Source: Cinnamomum chago (Eukaryota > Streptophyta > Magnoliopsida > Laurales > Lauraceae). Taken from it: a DNA stretch of 64,000 nt. Each line of letters starts with the position of its first letter. Position 1 is the first letter of the stretch. The translations under genes were made by a program, and so were the position numbers. Positions 37,275 to 48,180 of the stretch are shown in pieces. Location: NCBI GenBank assembly GCA_038049695.1, contig CP142452.1:74284501-74348500 (forward strand). Reading direction: 5' to 3'. The notes below the pieces were generated by a model that saw only the letters and a list, made by a program, of their open reading frames with translations, did no database searches and was not told the DNA's origin.

Positions 37275-37568
37275 TGTAGAAGATATGAGCCAAACTGAAC
37301 CTAACCAAATGGAAACTAAGAACCTGACAGAATCCAGTCCAGCAGCAACTAAAAGCCAAACAGAATCAAAGTTATCTCACAGTCTCGTCATTGACTTGGT
37401 ATTCTCCAAGTGGGTTCAAAGCTTTTCAAAGCTCCTCAATAGACTCTATTCTATCTTATCTTCTGTAACAAATTACTGTTTCAGCAGTCTATATATTTAT
37501 GTAAATGAACGCACAAATTAAATAAAACAAAAGCTCATTGAATTTCTGCTAACACAAAGCATTCTTTA
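37275..37568 (+). repeat. 5' LTR of the copia element
   Basis: TGTAGAAGATATG ... GCATTCTTTA. Contains a TATA-like TCTATATATTTATG and an AATAAAAC polyadenylation-like sequence. It ends in TA rather than the usual CA; the end is fixed by the TSD and the adjoining primer site. Confidence 0.95.
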
Positions 37569-37674
37569 TGGTACTAGAGCTTCTGCTCAACTGCAACGAT
37601 CCTGCAATATTCTTCCTTTAGCCAAAGTCTCCTTGCACATACTCTTTTATTATCATTCCTCTGTTTCTTTATCA

Positions 37675-40600
37675 ATGGCTTCCTCTTCTTCATCAGCTCC
37701 AACATTTCCTTATCCCTCCACACTCAATGTGGGCAACTTTGTCTCCATCAAGTTAACTCAAACCAACTTTCTTCTATGGAAAAATCAGATCATGGGACTC
37801 ATTGAAAGTCAGGACATGACTGGTTTCATTAATGGGGAATACCCTATTCCTCCCCATCCTCAACTTACTGATGCTACTCATGGACAAGACTCTGCAGAAC
37901 ATAAGAAGTTTACTGCATTGAGGCGATCAGACCGCCTACTTCGTGGGTGGATTACTGGCACTTTGTCTGAAGAAGTGCTTGGATTGGTGGTTGGCATCAA
38001 CTCCTCAGCAGAAGTTTGGCAGGCTCTTGAAAGTTCCTTTGCAAAAGAATCTCAAGAAAGAGAATTCTACTTAGTTCAACAGCTACAAATGCATCGCAAA
38101 GGTAACTCTTCTCTTGATGATTATATTAGAACTTTTAAAGGCTATTGTGATGACTTATCTGCTATTGGTAAGCCCATTAGTGATCGCTAGAAAGTTTTTT
38201 CTCTCCTACGAGGCTTAGGACCTGCTTATGAGCCTTTTGTTACCTCGATGCTCAAACCCCCCACACCATCTTACAAGGAGCTTATTCCTCTTCTCCAAGG
38301 ACATGAGACTACGAGGCCCATGTATAATTCAGATGGGTTTGTACACCCAGATCCAAATGTGGCCTTTTTTTAGCCAGAAACAAAATATAGGAAAACACTT
38401 TTATCAAAAGAGTAAATCAAATGGGGCTTTTACATCCACTGGACGTGGCTTCACACTAGCTGGCCAACCACCAACCCGGGACCAAGGTATTTTGGGTGAG
38501 AAACCTTAAGTTCAAGCTGCTAATCACCAACCTCAAAATGATAGACCGGATAAAGGCACTGTTTGTCATATTTGTAACAAGCCGAATCACTCCGCAATGC
38601 GATGTTGGCATCGGTTTAACCAGACCTATCAACCTGGTACTGCGGCTCAAGCCCTTGCAGCGATTAATCTTGTCGACTATCACGATGCCTCGTGGTTCCC
38701 TGATACTGGCGCTACAACACACATGACTTCTGATGTGGGTAAGTTAGAATTTCTTTCCCCTTATCACGGCTCAGATAAAATTCTTGTTGGAAATGGCACT
38801 GCTCTGGATATCACCCATACTGGTTCTGCTTGTGTTAAATATGGAGGACATGAATTACAGCTAAATAATGTGTTGGTAGTACCAGAAATCAAGAAAAACC
38901 TCCTCTCTGTTAGTCAAATAACTTCCGAATACCCTTATCTTTTTGAGTTCTCATGTGATGGGTTTGTTGTAAAGCACAAGACCACAGGGCAATTGATTGC
39001 AGCTGGACCTAGAACTGGAGGATTGTGCTCCCCGCATCCAATAAACAGAGAAGCCATGTTCGCCACACGGTTTCGGGTCACTAGTGATGAAATTTGGCAT
39101 CAACGGCTTGAGCATCCACATATGCTTGTTGTTGATTTGCTAAAGAAAAATAAACTTATTGTCAGTATGAATAAGTCTCCTTCTGTACGCATTTGCAATA
39201 GTTGTCAGTTGTCGAAAGCTTGCCGCTTACCTTTCTTAAACTCTGTTCATTGTTCCAATAACCCATTCTTAGTAATTCACTGTGACTTATGGGGATCGGC
39301 CCCTATGCTTTCTTGTCAACAGCTTCGCTACTATATTATTTTTGTGGATGAATGCACTCGTTATACATCGTATTTTCCACTCAAGAAGAAATCAGACTTT
39401 CTGCAATGCTTTCTTGATTTTTACAAGTATGTGAAAACCCAATTTGCAAGAAAAATTCAAGTTTTTCAATCAGATGGAGGGGGTGAGTTCAGTAACAAAC
39501 AATTAAATTCCTTTTTGTCCCACAAAGGGATAATTCATCAAAAATCATGCCCACATACCCCTGAGCAGAACGGGTTAGCCGAAAGAAAACATCGCAATGT
39601 TACCGAATTGGGACTGACATTATTATTTCATGGGCACATTCCTCTCAAGTTTTGGGTCGAAGCATTTTCCATGGCAGTTTGGCTAATTAACAGACAGCCT
39701 TCACGTGTTCTCAATTGGCGTAGTCCTTATGAGAACCTTATGGGAAAGTCTCCTGACTATGGATCCTTAAGTGTATTTGGCTGTAAGTGCTTTCCCTATC
39801 TCAATGACTATGCGACCAACAAGTTTGATCCACGTTCACTACCATGCGTGTTTCTTGGCTACAATAACACTTACAAAGGCTATCGTTGCTACTATCCTCC
39901 TAGTGGTCGAGTTTGTACTTCTTGATATGTTGTCTTTGATGAACAAGTTTTTCCTTTCAAAAACCCCAGCTCTTTGTTCTCTATTACTGGTAATAATGGA
40001 GAAATAACAACATTTTCTGAGTGGGTTTCAGGTGCCTCGGAATCAATTTCCTCTTCTTCTCCACCATTTATATCATCTTTGCCAGGAGCTAATGATGCAA
40101 ACACTAACCCATCTTTGGTTGATCCAAATGTCCACTCCAATGCTACTAATTGTGTGCCACAGCTGCATCATGATGTCACCTGCATTGACTCTGCTCATGC
40201 CAACCTTATTAATGATATTCATCAAATGCTTCATTTAGTGACTTGCCACATGCTACACACTCAATACATGCTCCATCTGATGACTTGTTACATGCTGCCT
40301 AGCCATCCCATGATGCACCGTCTGCTGTCCACATGTCCCACGAGGGCCCAGTTGTTGCTTAGATTGCCCCACCGGCATATCACCTCACTCTTGGTGATTT
40401 TCCAGACAATGCACTCTCACCATCAGATTTGCCATCTGCTTCTCAGTCGACACAGAGTCCTCCCTCCTTCACCGATGTTTTTGCCAGCAGCCACCATATG
40501 ATCACTCGAGCCAGGTCCGGGATTGTCAAACCTAACCCACGATATTCATCTCCAGATTATGTCCTTAATGCAGAACTTATTCCCAAGGAACCACAATCAA

Positions 40601-42113
40601 TTAAATTTGCGCTTAAGCACCCTGGGTGGGTCTCTGCTATAAAAGAAGAAATTGATGCATTGAATTAGAATGGTACCTGGAGTGTAGTTCCTAGGGAGTC
40701 ACATATGAATGTTGTCGGGTGTAAATGGGTCTATCGAACAAAGCTTCGTGCAGATGGTTCTTTGGAACGTTTGAAAGCACGACTTGTTGCTAAGGGATTT
40801 AATCAGGTTGAGGGCGTTGATTTTTCAAAAACCTTTTCACCAGTTGTTAAGCAGGCCTCTATCCGGGTAATCTTAACAATTGCCCTTACTCATAATTGGG
40901 ACATAAGGCAGTTAGATGTTAAAAATGCATTCCTCAATGGGCATCTTAATGAGCAAGTATTTATGGAGCAGCCACCTGGGTTTGAAAACTCTGTCTATCC
41001 TAATCATGTTTCTCAATTGCAGAAGGCATTGACTTCGCCAGGCTCCACGGGCATGGTTTGACCTGTTCAGTGTGTTCTTATTATCTGTTGGATTTTTCTG
41101 TAGTTCTGCAGACTCCTCTCTCTTCATTTGTCATGGTCAGCAAGGCACTATCTTTCTGTTGCTGTACGTCGATGATATTATCTTAACTGGAAATAACCCT
41201 TCTTTTCTTACCTGGGTGCTCTGACGATTAAACCAAGAGTTTGCTATGAAAGATCTCGGGTACATTCATTATTTTCTTGGTATTCAAGCTCATCAATTTC
41301 CCGGTGGACTTTTCTTAAATCAGGCTAAATATGCTCATGAGCTTCTGGAAAGAGCTCTCATGCAAGATTGCAAACCAAGTCCTACACCCATGACACAGAA
41401 GCTTCAGTCCAGCTTTTCTAATGATGAGTTGTTTAAAGACCCACATCTTTATCGGAGTCTTGTAGGGGGTCTTCAGTACCTTACATTCACCCGCCCTGAC
41501 ATCTCATTCAGTGTCAATTACGTGTGTCAGTTCATGCACCACCCCACAAATTTTCACTTCCAATTAGTGAAACGCATCTTGCGATATGTCCGTGACCCTA
41601 TTACTTATGGTATTCGCCTACTCTCTAGCACTTCACTTGAGTTATGTGCATTCTCTAATGCGGATTGGGCAGGTTGCCCGCTTACAAGACGTTCTACCAC
41701 TGGTTATTGTACTTTTCTCGGTGCTAATTGTATCTTGTGGAGTTCTAAGAAGCAACCCACTGTGGCTCGTTTGAGTACTGAAGCAGAGTATCGTGCTCTT
41801 GCCTCCACTGCTGCTGAAATCATGTGGTTAACTTTTCTTTTACGTGATATTGGACTTTCTCTTTATCAGCCGCCTACTCTGTTTTGTGACAATCTCTCAA
41901 CTCTTCATATGATTGTCAATCCCGTGTTTCATGCCTGCACTAAACACATTGAGTTGGACTATCACTTTGTCTGAGAAAAGGTGGCACTTGGTTCTTTGGT
42001 AACTCGGTTCGTTTTCTCCACTGCACAGACTACTGATATTTTTACAAAGCCCCTCTCTCGTTGTCAATTTGAATACTACGTGACAAACTGGGTGTTCAGC
42101 CTACACCCACACC
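37675..42113 (+). pseudogene. Broken gag-pol of the copia element
   Basis: Gag starts at 37675 (MASSSSSAPTF) and is interrupted by TAG at 38188 and 38371. Protease WFPDTGATTHM lies near 38693. Integrase has the HX..H/CNSCQ zinc region (about 39091-39220) and the catalytic Asp-Asp-Glu set, with residues in HCDLWG, QSDGGGEF and PEQNGLAERKH, up to a TGA at 39923. Reverse transcriptase runs from about 40560 with a TAG at 40666, has a small deletion and frameshift near 41030, and retains LLLYVDDI near 41160. RNase H has STEAEYRAL and ends at a TGA at 41972 with residual frame beyond. Several stops sit where related elements have Gln or Arg codons. Confidence 0.9.
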
Positions 42114-42128
42114 CAGTTTGAGGGGGTG

Positions 42129-42423
42129 TGTAGAAGATATGGGCCAAACTGAACCTAACCAAATGGAAACTAAGAACCTGACAGAATCCAGTCCAGCAGC
42201 AACTAAAAGCCAAACAGAACCAAAGTTATCTCATAGTTCTCGGCATTGACTTGGTATTCTCCAAGTGGGTTTAAAGCTTTTCAAAGCTCCTCAACAGACT
42301 CTATTCCATCTTATCTTCTGTAACAAATTACTGTTTCAGCAGTCTATATATTCATGCAAATGAAGGCACAAATTAAATAAAACAAAAGCTCATTGAATTT
42401 CTGCTAACACAAAGCATTCTTTA
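42129..42423 (+). repeat. 3' LTR of the copia element
   Basis: Matches the 5' LTR over its whole length with roughly 96% identity by eye count. Confidence 0.95.
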
Positions 42424-42428
42424 TCCTT

Positions 42429-45008
42429 GACCAGGCTCACCAAAAAAAAAAAAAAAAAATTCTCATCTGCTCAAAAGAAATGTCTTCTCAATCACACCTA
42501 CCAAATATTTATTGAGAAAAGGAGTCCCAAGTTCCATATTAATTAGTGGGGTCATCTGAAGGTAATTTCTTTTTAAGGTAAGTCCACATGCACCCACTAA
42601 CAGTCCTACACAAATTCCTCACCATCAGCACTACACCTTCCATTGACCTTTGCTTGTTTTAGTGGGGAAGGGAGATGATTCACCAACTGAGATGTACTCA
42701 AAGGTTCTTGTCAGTTTCTCTCATTTGTGGGGGCCTAGAATGCTGTAAAGTGTTATACTAAATACTAAATGTACACCCCTAACTGTAGCTTAAGAAAAGG
42801 TGGGTTGACAAGAGGACCTTGCGAAAGTGTGCATGCAGGAGGTGTGCCATGATAGTGCCAGGCTATCCGACCCACAGATTCCGGGGATTCCTGCCAGCAG
42901 TGGGGGTTTGGTGGACCTCATGATCATGGCCCATTCAGCCCCACAATGTGTTTATTTCTCCTTAGATCAAGATCTGACGGTTCAAAACCTTTGGCTAATG
43001 TCCATGTTCTAATACCATGCCTTTGTATTTTTTTTGTTTATTTAATTAATTATTAATTATTTGGCTTTACAAGACGCATACCTTACTACATCGAGGCATG
43101 CTGCTTATATTTCCAACCAGCTGAGCAAGAGCCTAGGAATGTAGAATTAATATATGTGTTATTTGTTTTAGGCTACTGATTTTGAACTTAAATACATCCA
43201 AGTTGGACTTTAGACATGTATCTCGTAGAGTTAGACAACAAGGGATAATCTTATTTTGATTCTAGATGATATGCAAATCCCAAGAAGGCTAGAATTCTAA
43301 AAGTTATTTGGGACTTTTCATATGCTAATAATTTGGGATTCTAATAAAGAAATATGCTAGAGGATAAGGGATCATATCATGTTGATGAGTTCCCAATAAC
43401 ACCCGGCAGGAATTATATTAATAAAAAAGGCCATTTTTATGGTATGTTTGTGTGGAGGGGTCTTGTAAAAATTAAAAATTAAAATTTCTAATAGATAATG
43501 ATTTTTTTTCGAGTGTTAAGATTTTAACGGGTTTCATGTTTTTAGGGAGAAAGCGTTTTCCTTAATTTTTGCAAAACTCAAGAGGTAGGAAACCACTTTC
43601 TAAAACCTTACACAACACGTGAAAGCATAAGTGTAAAAATCAGAAAAGAAAACTCAAATAAGGTCTTAAGTTTTTGCCTTATTCCAAAAAAGGAAAAACT
43701 CCAAATTGAACAAACTTTAGGACAGCCCAGAAACTTGACAACAAAGCCATCTTCTTAAGTCCAAACTCATCAAAATAAATCTTTTTTTCTTTTCTAAACT
43801 GAACCGAACTTGGCTTCAATCAAATACTAGATCACTAGATCTTGAAATTCCTTTCAAAATTAGTTTTCATGTCATAGGACTTCTGATCATGTGAAAATCC
43901 AAAGTCATTTGTTTAGAAATAAGAGGGTGTGAAACCCTTCCTGATTAAATTTTTTGCAGGTTGATAGTGAGCCCATTTGATGTAAGAAATAATAAGACCC
44001 ATCCAAGCTCCCTTGCTTGAATTGCTTTCTTGGGCTGTATATTAATTGTAGTTCATCTGTGAAAAAATATAGGCCTTTTGCCTTTGCATGAGTAATTATT
44101 GTTCTAGGAATCCTATCAGATGGGAGTCTTTCTAGGTTGGAGGTGGAATTGTGTTAATTAGTGAAGTTAAGGTCCCTTGAAATCAGGCTTTTATGGCGTG
44201 CATGAGTGATTTGAAAAAGAAAGAAAAAGGTATTGTATTGAACACAAAATGTCCCATCATACAGAATGAAATAAGCCCATCAAAATTATACGTTTGTGCA
44301 TCCTTAGTTCAGGAATCAACACGGATCCGGTAATGTATAATCATATTGTCTATTAGAGGTGTTCATGGGTTGATTTGGCATGGCCTAACCTAAGAGATAC
44401 GTATAGGCTCAGATAGACTTTAGAAATATAGGCTTGTATTCGACCCAAGGTGTGCGTTGTAAGTGCCTCACTTGAGCCCAGCCGACCTCAAACATGTGTG
44501 GCTTGTCTTATATATGTGAGGCCTAAGCTCCCCTCATTTAGCCATGCCTTGCTTCGGGCTTTCTATCACTTTATCCATTTCCGACATAAAATATTAAACA
44601 GGGCTCAAATGCCTGATCCAAGCCTGGCCATAATATAAAAGCCCGACGGCCAAAATGAGCTTGGCCCTTGAGAAACCCCACTTTAGCCCAATTTGGTGAA
44701 TCTGGGCCCAACCTGACAAGCTCAAATCCCTATTTTGACAAAGTCAATTCTAACCCCATCATCAATGGCCCACAAATTTGTACCATTAAAAATGGGTGCA
44801 TGGGGAATCCAAAGGTTGAGTTCATGAGCTTTTTTTTGTTTTTTTGTTTTTTTTCGTTTGTGTGTGTGTGTTCCATTTAGATGGACCATCAAATAGCCCC
44901 ACTATGAGGTGCCCAAGGAGTGAAAAAAAGAGGTGTGCATGCTTGTAGGGTTTTAAAAGGGCCAGTCCGGGTCCGGGTCCATGGTGGACTCGGAACCGAA
45001 ACCGTTTG
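42429..45008. other. Intergenic with degraded repeats
   Basis: A poly-A run sits at 42441-42459. A GGCCTAA/GCTTGG-word relic at about 44355-44735 starts TAGAGGTGTTCATGGG like hAT-type elements but lacks a clear end. Nothing coding recognised. Confidence 0.5.
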
Positions 45009-45318
45009 GGGCCCGTTTGACACTTTACTAATACAATCAAAGTCAAATAAAGCCTCAATTTTTTAGGCAAAATGTCACATCAAATGCACTTTATTCAAAA
45101 TTTTCTCCATCATTTTTATACAAAAAGTCAAAAAGCAACTACTTTTATCTATTAAAATAAAAAAAAAACTTCACTTTTCCATAAAAAAAGTCAAAAAGAT
45201 TTCATAACAAACAATTAAAAATAAAATACCATCATAACCCACTTATATTTTATTATTTCTTCAAAATCAACTTTATTTGACTTCACTATATTAGTAGAGC
45301 TACCAAACTGGCCCAAGG
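45009..45318. mobile_element. Non-autonomous TIR element (MITE), GGGCC-GTTTGG family, copy B
   Basis: Starts GGGGCCCGTTTGACACTTTA, and the right end reverse-complements to TTGGGCCAGTTTGGTAGCTC. Interior blocks (CACATCAAATGCACTTTATT, CAAAAAGTCAAAAAG, CATCATAACCCACTTATATT) are the reverse complements of copy A at 18616-19003. Confidence 0.7.
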
Positions 45319-45649
45319 AAAATATGGAATCGGATTTGGACCCGGAGCTGTTTTAGAACCGATTTCTTGGCTCCGGAACTAGAATTATATATGAGACGAG
45401 TCTGGATCCGGGTCCAGATTTAAGTAGACAATGATATTAAAAAAAAAACATGATTTTTATGAAATTTTTTTTAAAATTGAAGTAATATGTCAGATTTAGG
45501 GTCACGAGCCTGAATCAAGGTGGAACCAGAACCGGATCCATTTATTCATCAGCACCTAAATAAGAAGTTAAATTCGATTTGTAACGAATTAGAACTCCAA
45601 GATAATCAGGTATCCATTTACTTCCTTACGTGGATAACTCACTTCTGCC

Positions 45650-46560
45650 CAGGATCGAATTAAGAAGAAACGGCGAATCAAAAACTTTTGACTTGGCCCG
45701 TCCTCTTCTCCATGTGAATCCATTGCCTCCATCTAACGCCGTTATTTCTAAACCAACCATATTCAAACACGTCTCACGCCGTTTAGTCGTTAACTCTCTC
45801 CTCTTTCCTTCAAAGCGCCCTCACCATGCACACCAGCAGATGCGTTTCGCCAAATCGAAGCTGCCATTTAAAATCCTTCCTCTCCTTTTCCCAAATCTCC
45901 CAAACTGCAGAAAATCTCCGATCCTATTCCCAGCTTTCTCCCTCTGTCGGGATTCGGCTCTCATTTCCAGGTTTTCTTCATCTTCTCTCCGATACTTTTT
46001 TTTTTATCCGATTTCAAGGAAAGCGGTTTCGTTTGCTTTCCTTTTTTAAAGTGAACGATCATTCTGAGATTTGAAGGGGAAAGAAGGGATTTTGTGTTCC
46101 GAAATCGCTTCTAGGGTTGATTTCGTTACGATCGGGAAGATTGTTGTTGAAGAAAATACTGGTGTTTTTGGTTTCTGTTTGATCTTTTCTTCCTAAGGAG
46201 TGGAATTCTAGGGCTTTTGTTGTTTGATTGGATGGGATTTGAAGGAAATGAAGGGCTTTAGGGGTCATTCTCTTTGAAAAGATGAATTTTTAGGGCTTTT
46301 TTTGGGGGGGAAAGGAGAAGAATTCCTCTTCAATTGGAAAGGAAGTTGAGGAGAAAGGAAGGATTTTTGGAATTCTTCTCCAATCGGAAGGAATTCGAAG
46401 GAATCTAGGGTTTCTTTGAACTGTTTGTTTGGGATTTGAAGGAAAGGAAGGACTTTTAGGGCTTTTCTTCCAGAAAGGAGAAGAATTTCTCTCCAGTCTG
46501 AAAGCATTTTCAGAGGAAAGGAAGGATTTTTAGGGTTCTGGTTCGAAAATTCCATCTTCG
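45650..46560 (+). promoter_or_regulatory. Promoter-proximal region and probable long purine-rich 5' leader of the RDUF gene
   Basis: CT-rich sequence at about 45860-46020 gives way to GA-rich sequence with repeated modules. GGATTTGAAGGAAA(T/G)GAAGG occurs at about 46227 and 46432; AAAGGAGAAGAATT at about 46311 and 46475; GGAAAGGAAG at several sites. The transcription start is not visible. No coding sequence conserved here. Confidence 0.45.
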
Positions 46561-47718
46561 ATGGCGACGTCGGCTTCTTCCTATTGGTGCTACCGCTGTA
46601 GCCGCTTTGTTAGAGTTTTGAACCGCCACGCCGCTGTCTGCCCTGACTGCGATAGTGGGTTCATAGAGGAGGTCGAGACCCCACCTCACCGGGCATCTCG
46701 CCGCCGTTTTCCTCCGGCCGCAATGTACATGCTCGGCAACCGCCGGAGTTACAATCAGAATGCCAATTTCCATTTTCGTCAAGGCCGCCGGAATGGTGGC
46801 AATGGACTGCCGCCGTTGGATCCTGTGATTGTCCTCCGCAGCCCTACTGATAGTGGTGGAACAGATGGCCATGGTGATGGTGGTGGAAGCTATGAGCTCT
46901 ACTATGATGATGGCGCAGGGGCAGGCCTCCGGCCACTGCCGACGAGAATGTCCGAATTTCTGATGGGTTCGGGATTCAATCGTCTTCTTGAGCAGCTATC
47001 TCAGATTGAGATCAATGGCAGTGGGCACTGCGAGCCCCCGCCTGCATCAAAAGCGGCTGTGGAGTCAATGCCCACAATTGAGATAGCTTCTAATCATGTT
47101 ATCACAGATTCGCACTGTGCTGTTTGCAAGGAGCCTTTCAAACTCGGCTCCCAAGCGCGAGAAATGCCCTGCAAACACATTTACCATTCAGATTGCATTC
47201 TGCCTTGGCTTTGTCTCCGCAATTCTTGCCCTGTATGCCGACATGAATTGCCCACAGATGCCCCTGGTAGGAATTCACCAGAATCGGATACATCATCACC
47301 AGACGAGCAATCTTCGGCCAATGCTGAAGAAGACACGGTGGGGTTAACTATATGGAGGCTTCCAACAGGTGGGTTTGCAGTTGGAAGGTTTTCAGGCAAT
47401 AGACAATCTGGGGAAAGGGAGCTTCCTGTTGCATATACAGAGATGGATGGGGGTTTCAATACTGGTGGTGCACCTAGGAGGATATCCTGGTCTTCGCGGG
47501 GCAATCGGTCGAGGGGAAGCAGCGGGATTGGTCGGGTGTTCAGTAACTTCTTCTCCTTCTTTGGGCGGCTTCGGTTTTCGTCTGGGTCTTCTCAAAGGAA
47601 CCAACCAACAGGTTCTAGTTTGAGTAGAATTTCAACGAGTTCGGGTTTCAGTAGAAGTTTTCAGGGGCAAGCAGGTACTTCAATGTTGGAAGATGAAAAT
47701 GGATTTTCAAGATTGTGA
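46561..47718 (+). CDS. RDUF: RING-H2 E3 ubiquitin ligase with DUF1117 (RDUF1/2-like)
   Basis: Intron-less, 385 residues. The N-terminal zinc ribbon has YWCYRC...CPDC (Cys 10, 13, 27, 30). A linker follows with the conserved FNRLLEQLSQIE (139-150). The RING-H2 domain spans 186-226 with C186, C189, C204, H206, H209, C212, C223 and C226 all present, plus the Trp (217) that usually contacts the E2. The DUF1117 block runs about 259-340 (VGLTIWRLPTGGFAVGRFSG, then IGRVFSNFFSFFGRLR). This order is that of Arabidopsis RDUF1 and RDUF2, E3 ligases linked to ABA and drought responses. Substrates cannot be inferred here. The ATG at 46561 is chosen because the zinc ribbon begins at residue 8. High confidence in family, moderate in one-to-one orthology. 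Confidence 0.95.
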   Translation: MATSASSYWCYRCSRFVRVLNRHAAVCPDCDSGFIEEVETPPHRASRRRFPPAAMYMLGNRRSYNQNANFHFRQGRRNGGNGLPPLDPVIVLRSPTDSGGTDGHGDGGGSYELYYDDGAGAGLRPLPTRMSEFLMGSGFNRLLEQLSQIEINGSGHCEPPPASKAAVESMPTIEIASNHVITDSHCAVCKEPFKLGSQAREMPCKHIYHSDCILPWLCLRNSCPVCRHELPTDAPGRNSPESDTSSPDEQSSANAEEDTVGLTIWRLPTGGFAVGRFSGNRQSGERELPVAYTEMDGGFNTGGAPRRISWSSRGNRSRGSSGIGRVFSNFFSFFGRLRFSSGSSQRNQPTGSSLSRISTSSGFSRSFQGQAGTSMLEDENGFSRL

Positions 47719-48180
47719 TTGGGGAGGAGATTGGAATGGCTTCTGATTTTAGTTTCCTACTTGATCCTTGACCATGGGGTATTTCATAATTTGTTTGCTC
47801 TTTATAACCATTCTGAAAGGAAAATCTGTAAAGGGCATGGTATTGAGTTCCCACTGTACAGAGGAATTGAGGAATTTCACGATCTAAAATCTCAGTTTGA
47901 GAATATCTCTGTGGATGATTGGGAAAATATCATGTTCTTTTCTTCAATGTGTTGGGTTCAAAATAAAATGAGAAGATTTTGTGAAGAAGGAAAGAAAAAA
48001 AAAAAAAAAAAAAAAAGAAGGAAGAAGCTTTGCTTGAAATTAGTACTCTGGCTGCTTGTGGAAACTGAGAAGTTGCATATCATGGGACTGTGTGGCATGC
48101 AAACTAGGAAGTAAGATTTCATGAGACTTGGGCTGAATGAAAAATGCATGTTTTTAACTGAACACCATTTATTTGTTATA
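47719..48180 (+). other. Probable 3' UTR of the RDUF gene
   Basis: Contains an open frame of about 130 codons right after the stop, ending beyond an A-run (47996-48016) that encodes only lysines. The peptide has no recognisable domain, so I treat it as untranslated. Confidence 0.4.

Larger units (their letters stand above)
37275..42423 (+). mobile_element. Ty1/copia LTR retrotransposon, complete ends, decayed coding
   Basis: 5,149 bp flanked by TCCTT on both sides (37270-37274, 42424-42428). LTRs of 294 and 295 bp differ at about ten substitutions and one indel. The primer-binding site TGGTACTAGAGC (37569-37580) abuts the 5' LTR, and a purine tract GAGGGGGTG (42120-42128) abuts the 3' LTR. 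The internal order is gag, protease, integrase, reverse transcriptase, RNase H, the copia order. All domains are present but broken by stops and frameshifts, so this copy is non-autonomous. Confidence 0.97.

Noticed and set aside
45630-46049. 139-codon frame upstream of the RDUF gene
   Set aside because: Begins at a non-ATG codon, low-complexity Phe/Ser/Pro composition from CT-rich leader DNA, no family resemblance.
47719-48114. 131-codon open frame directly after the RDUF stop
   Set aside because: No recognised domain, includes a poly-lysine run from an A-tract microsatellite, and position fits a 3' UTR.
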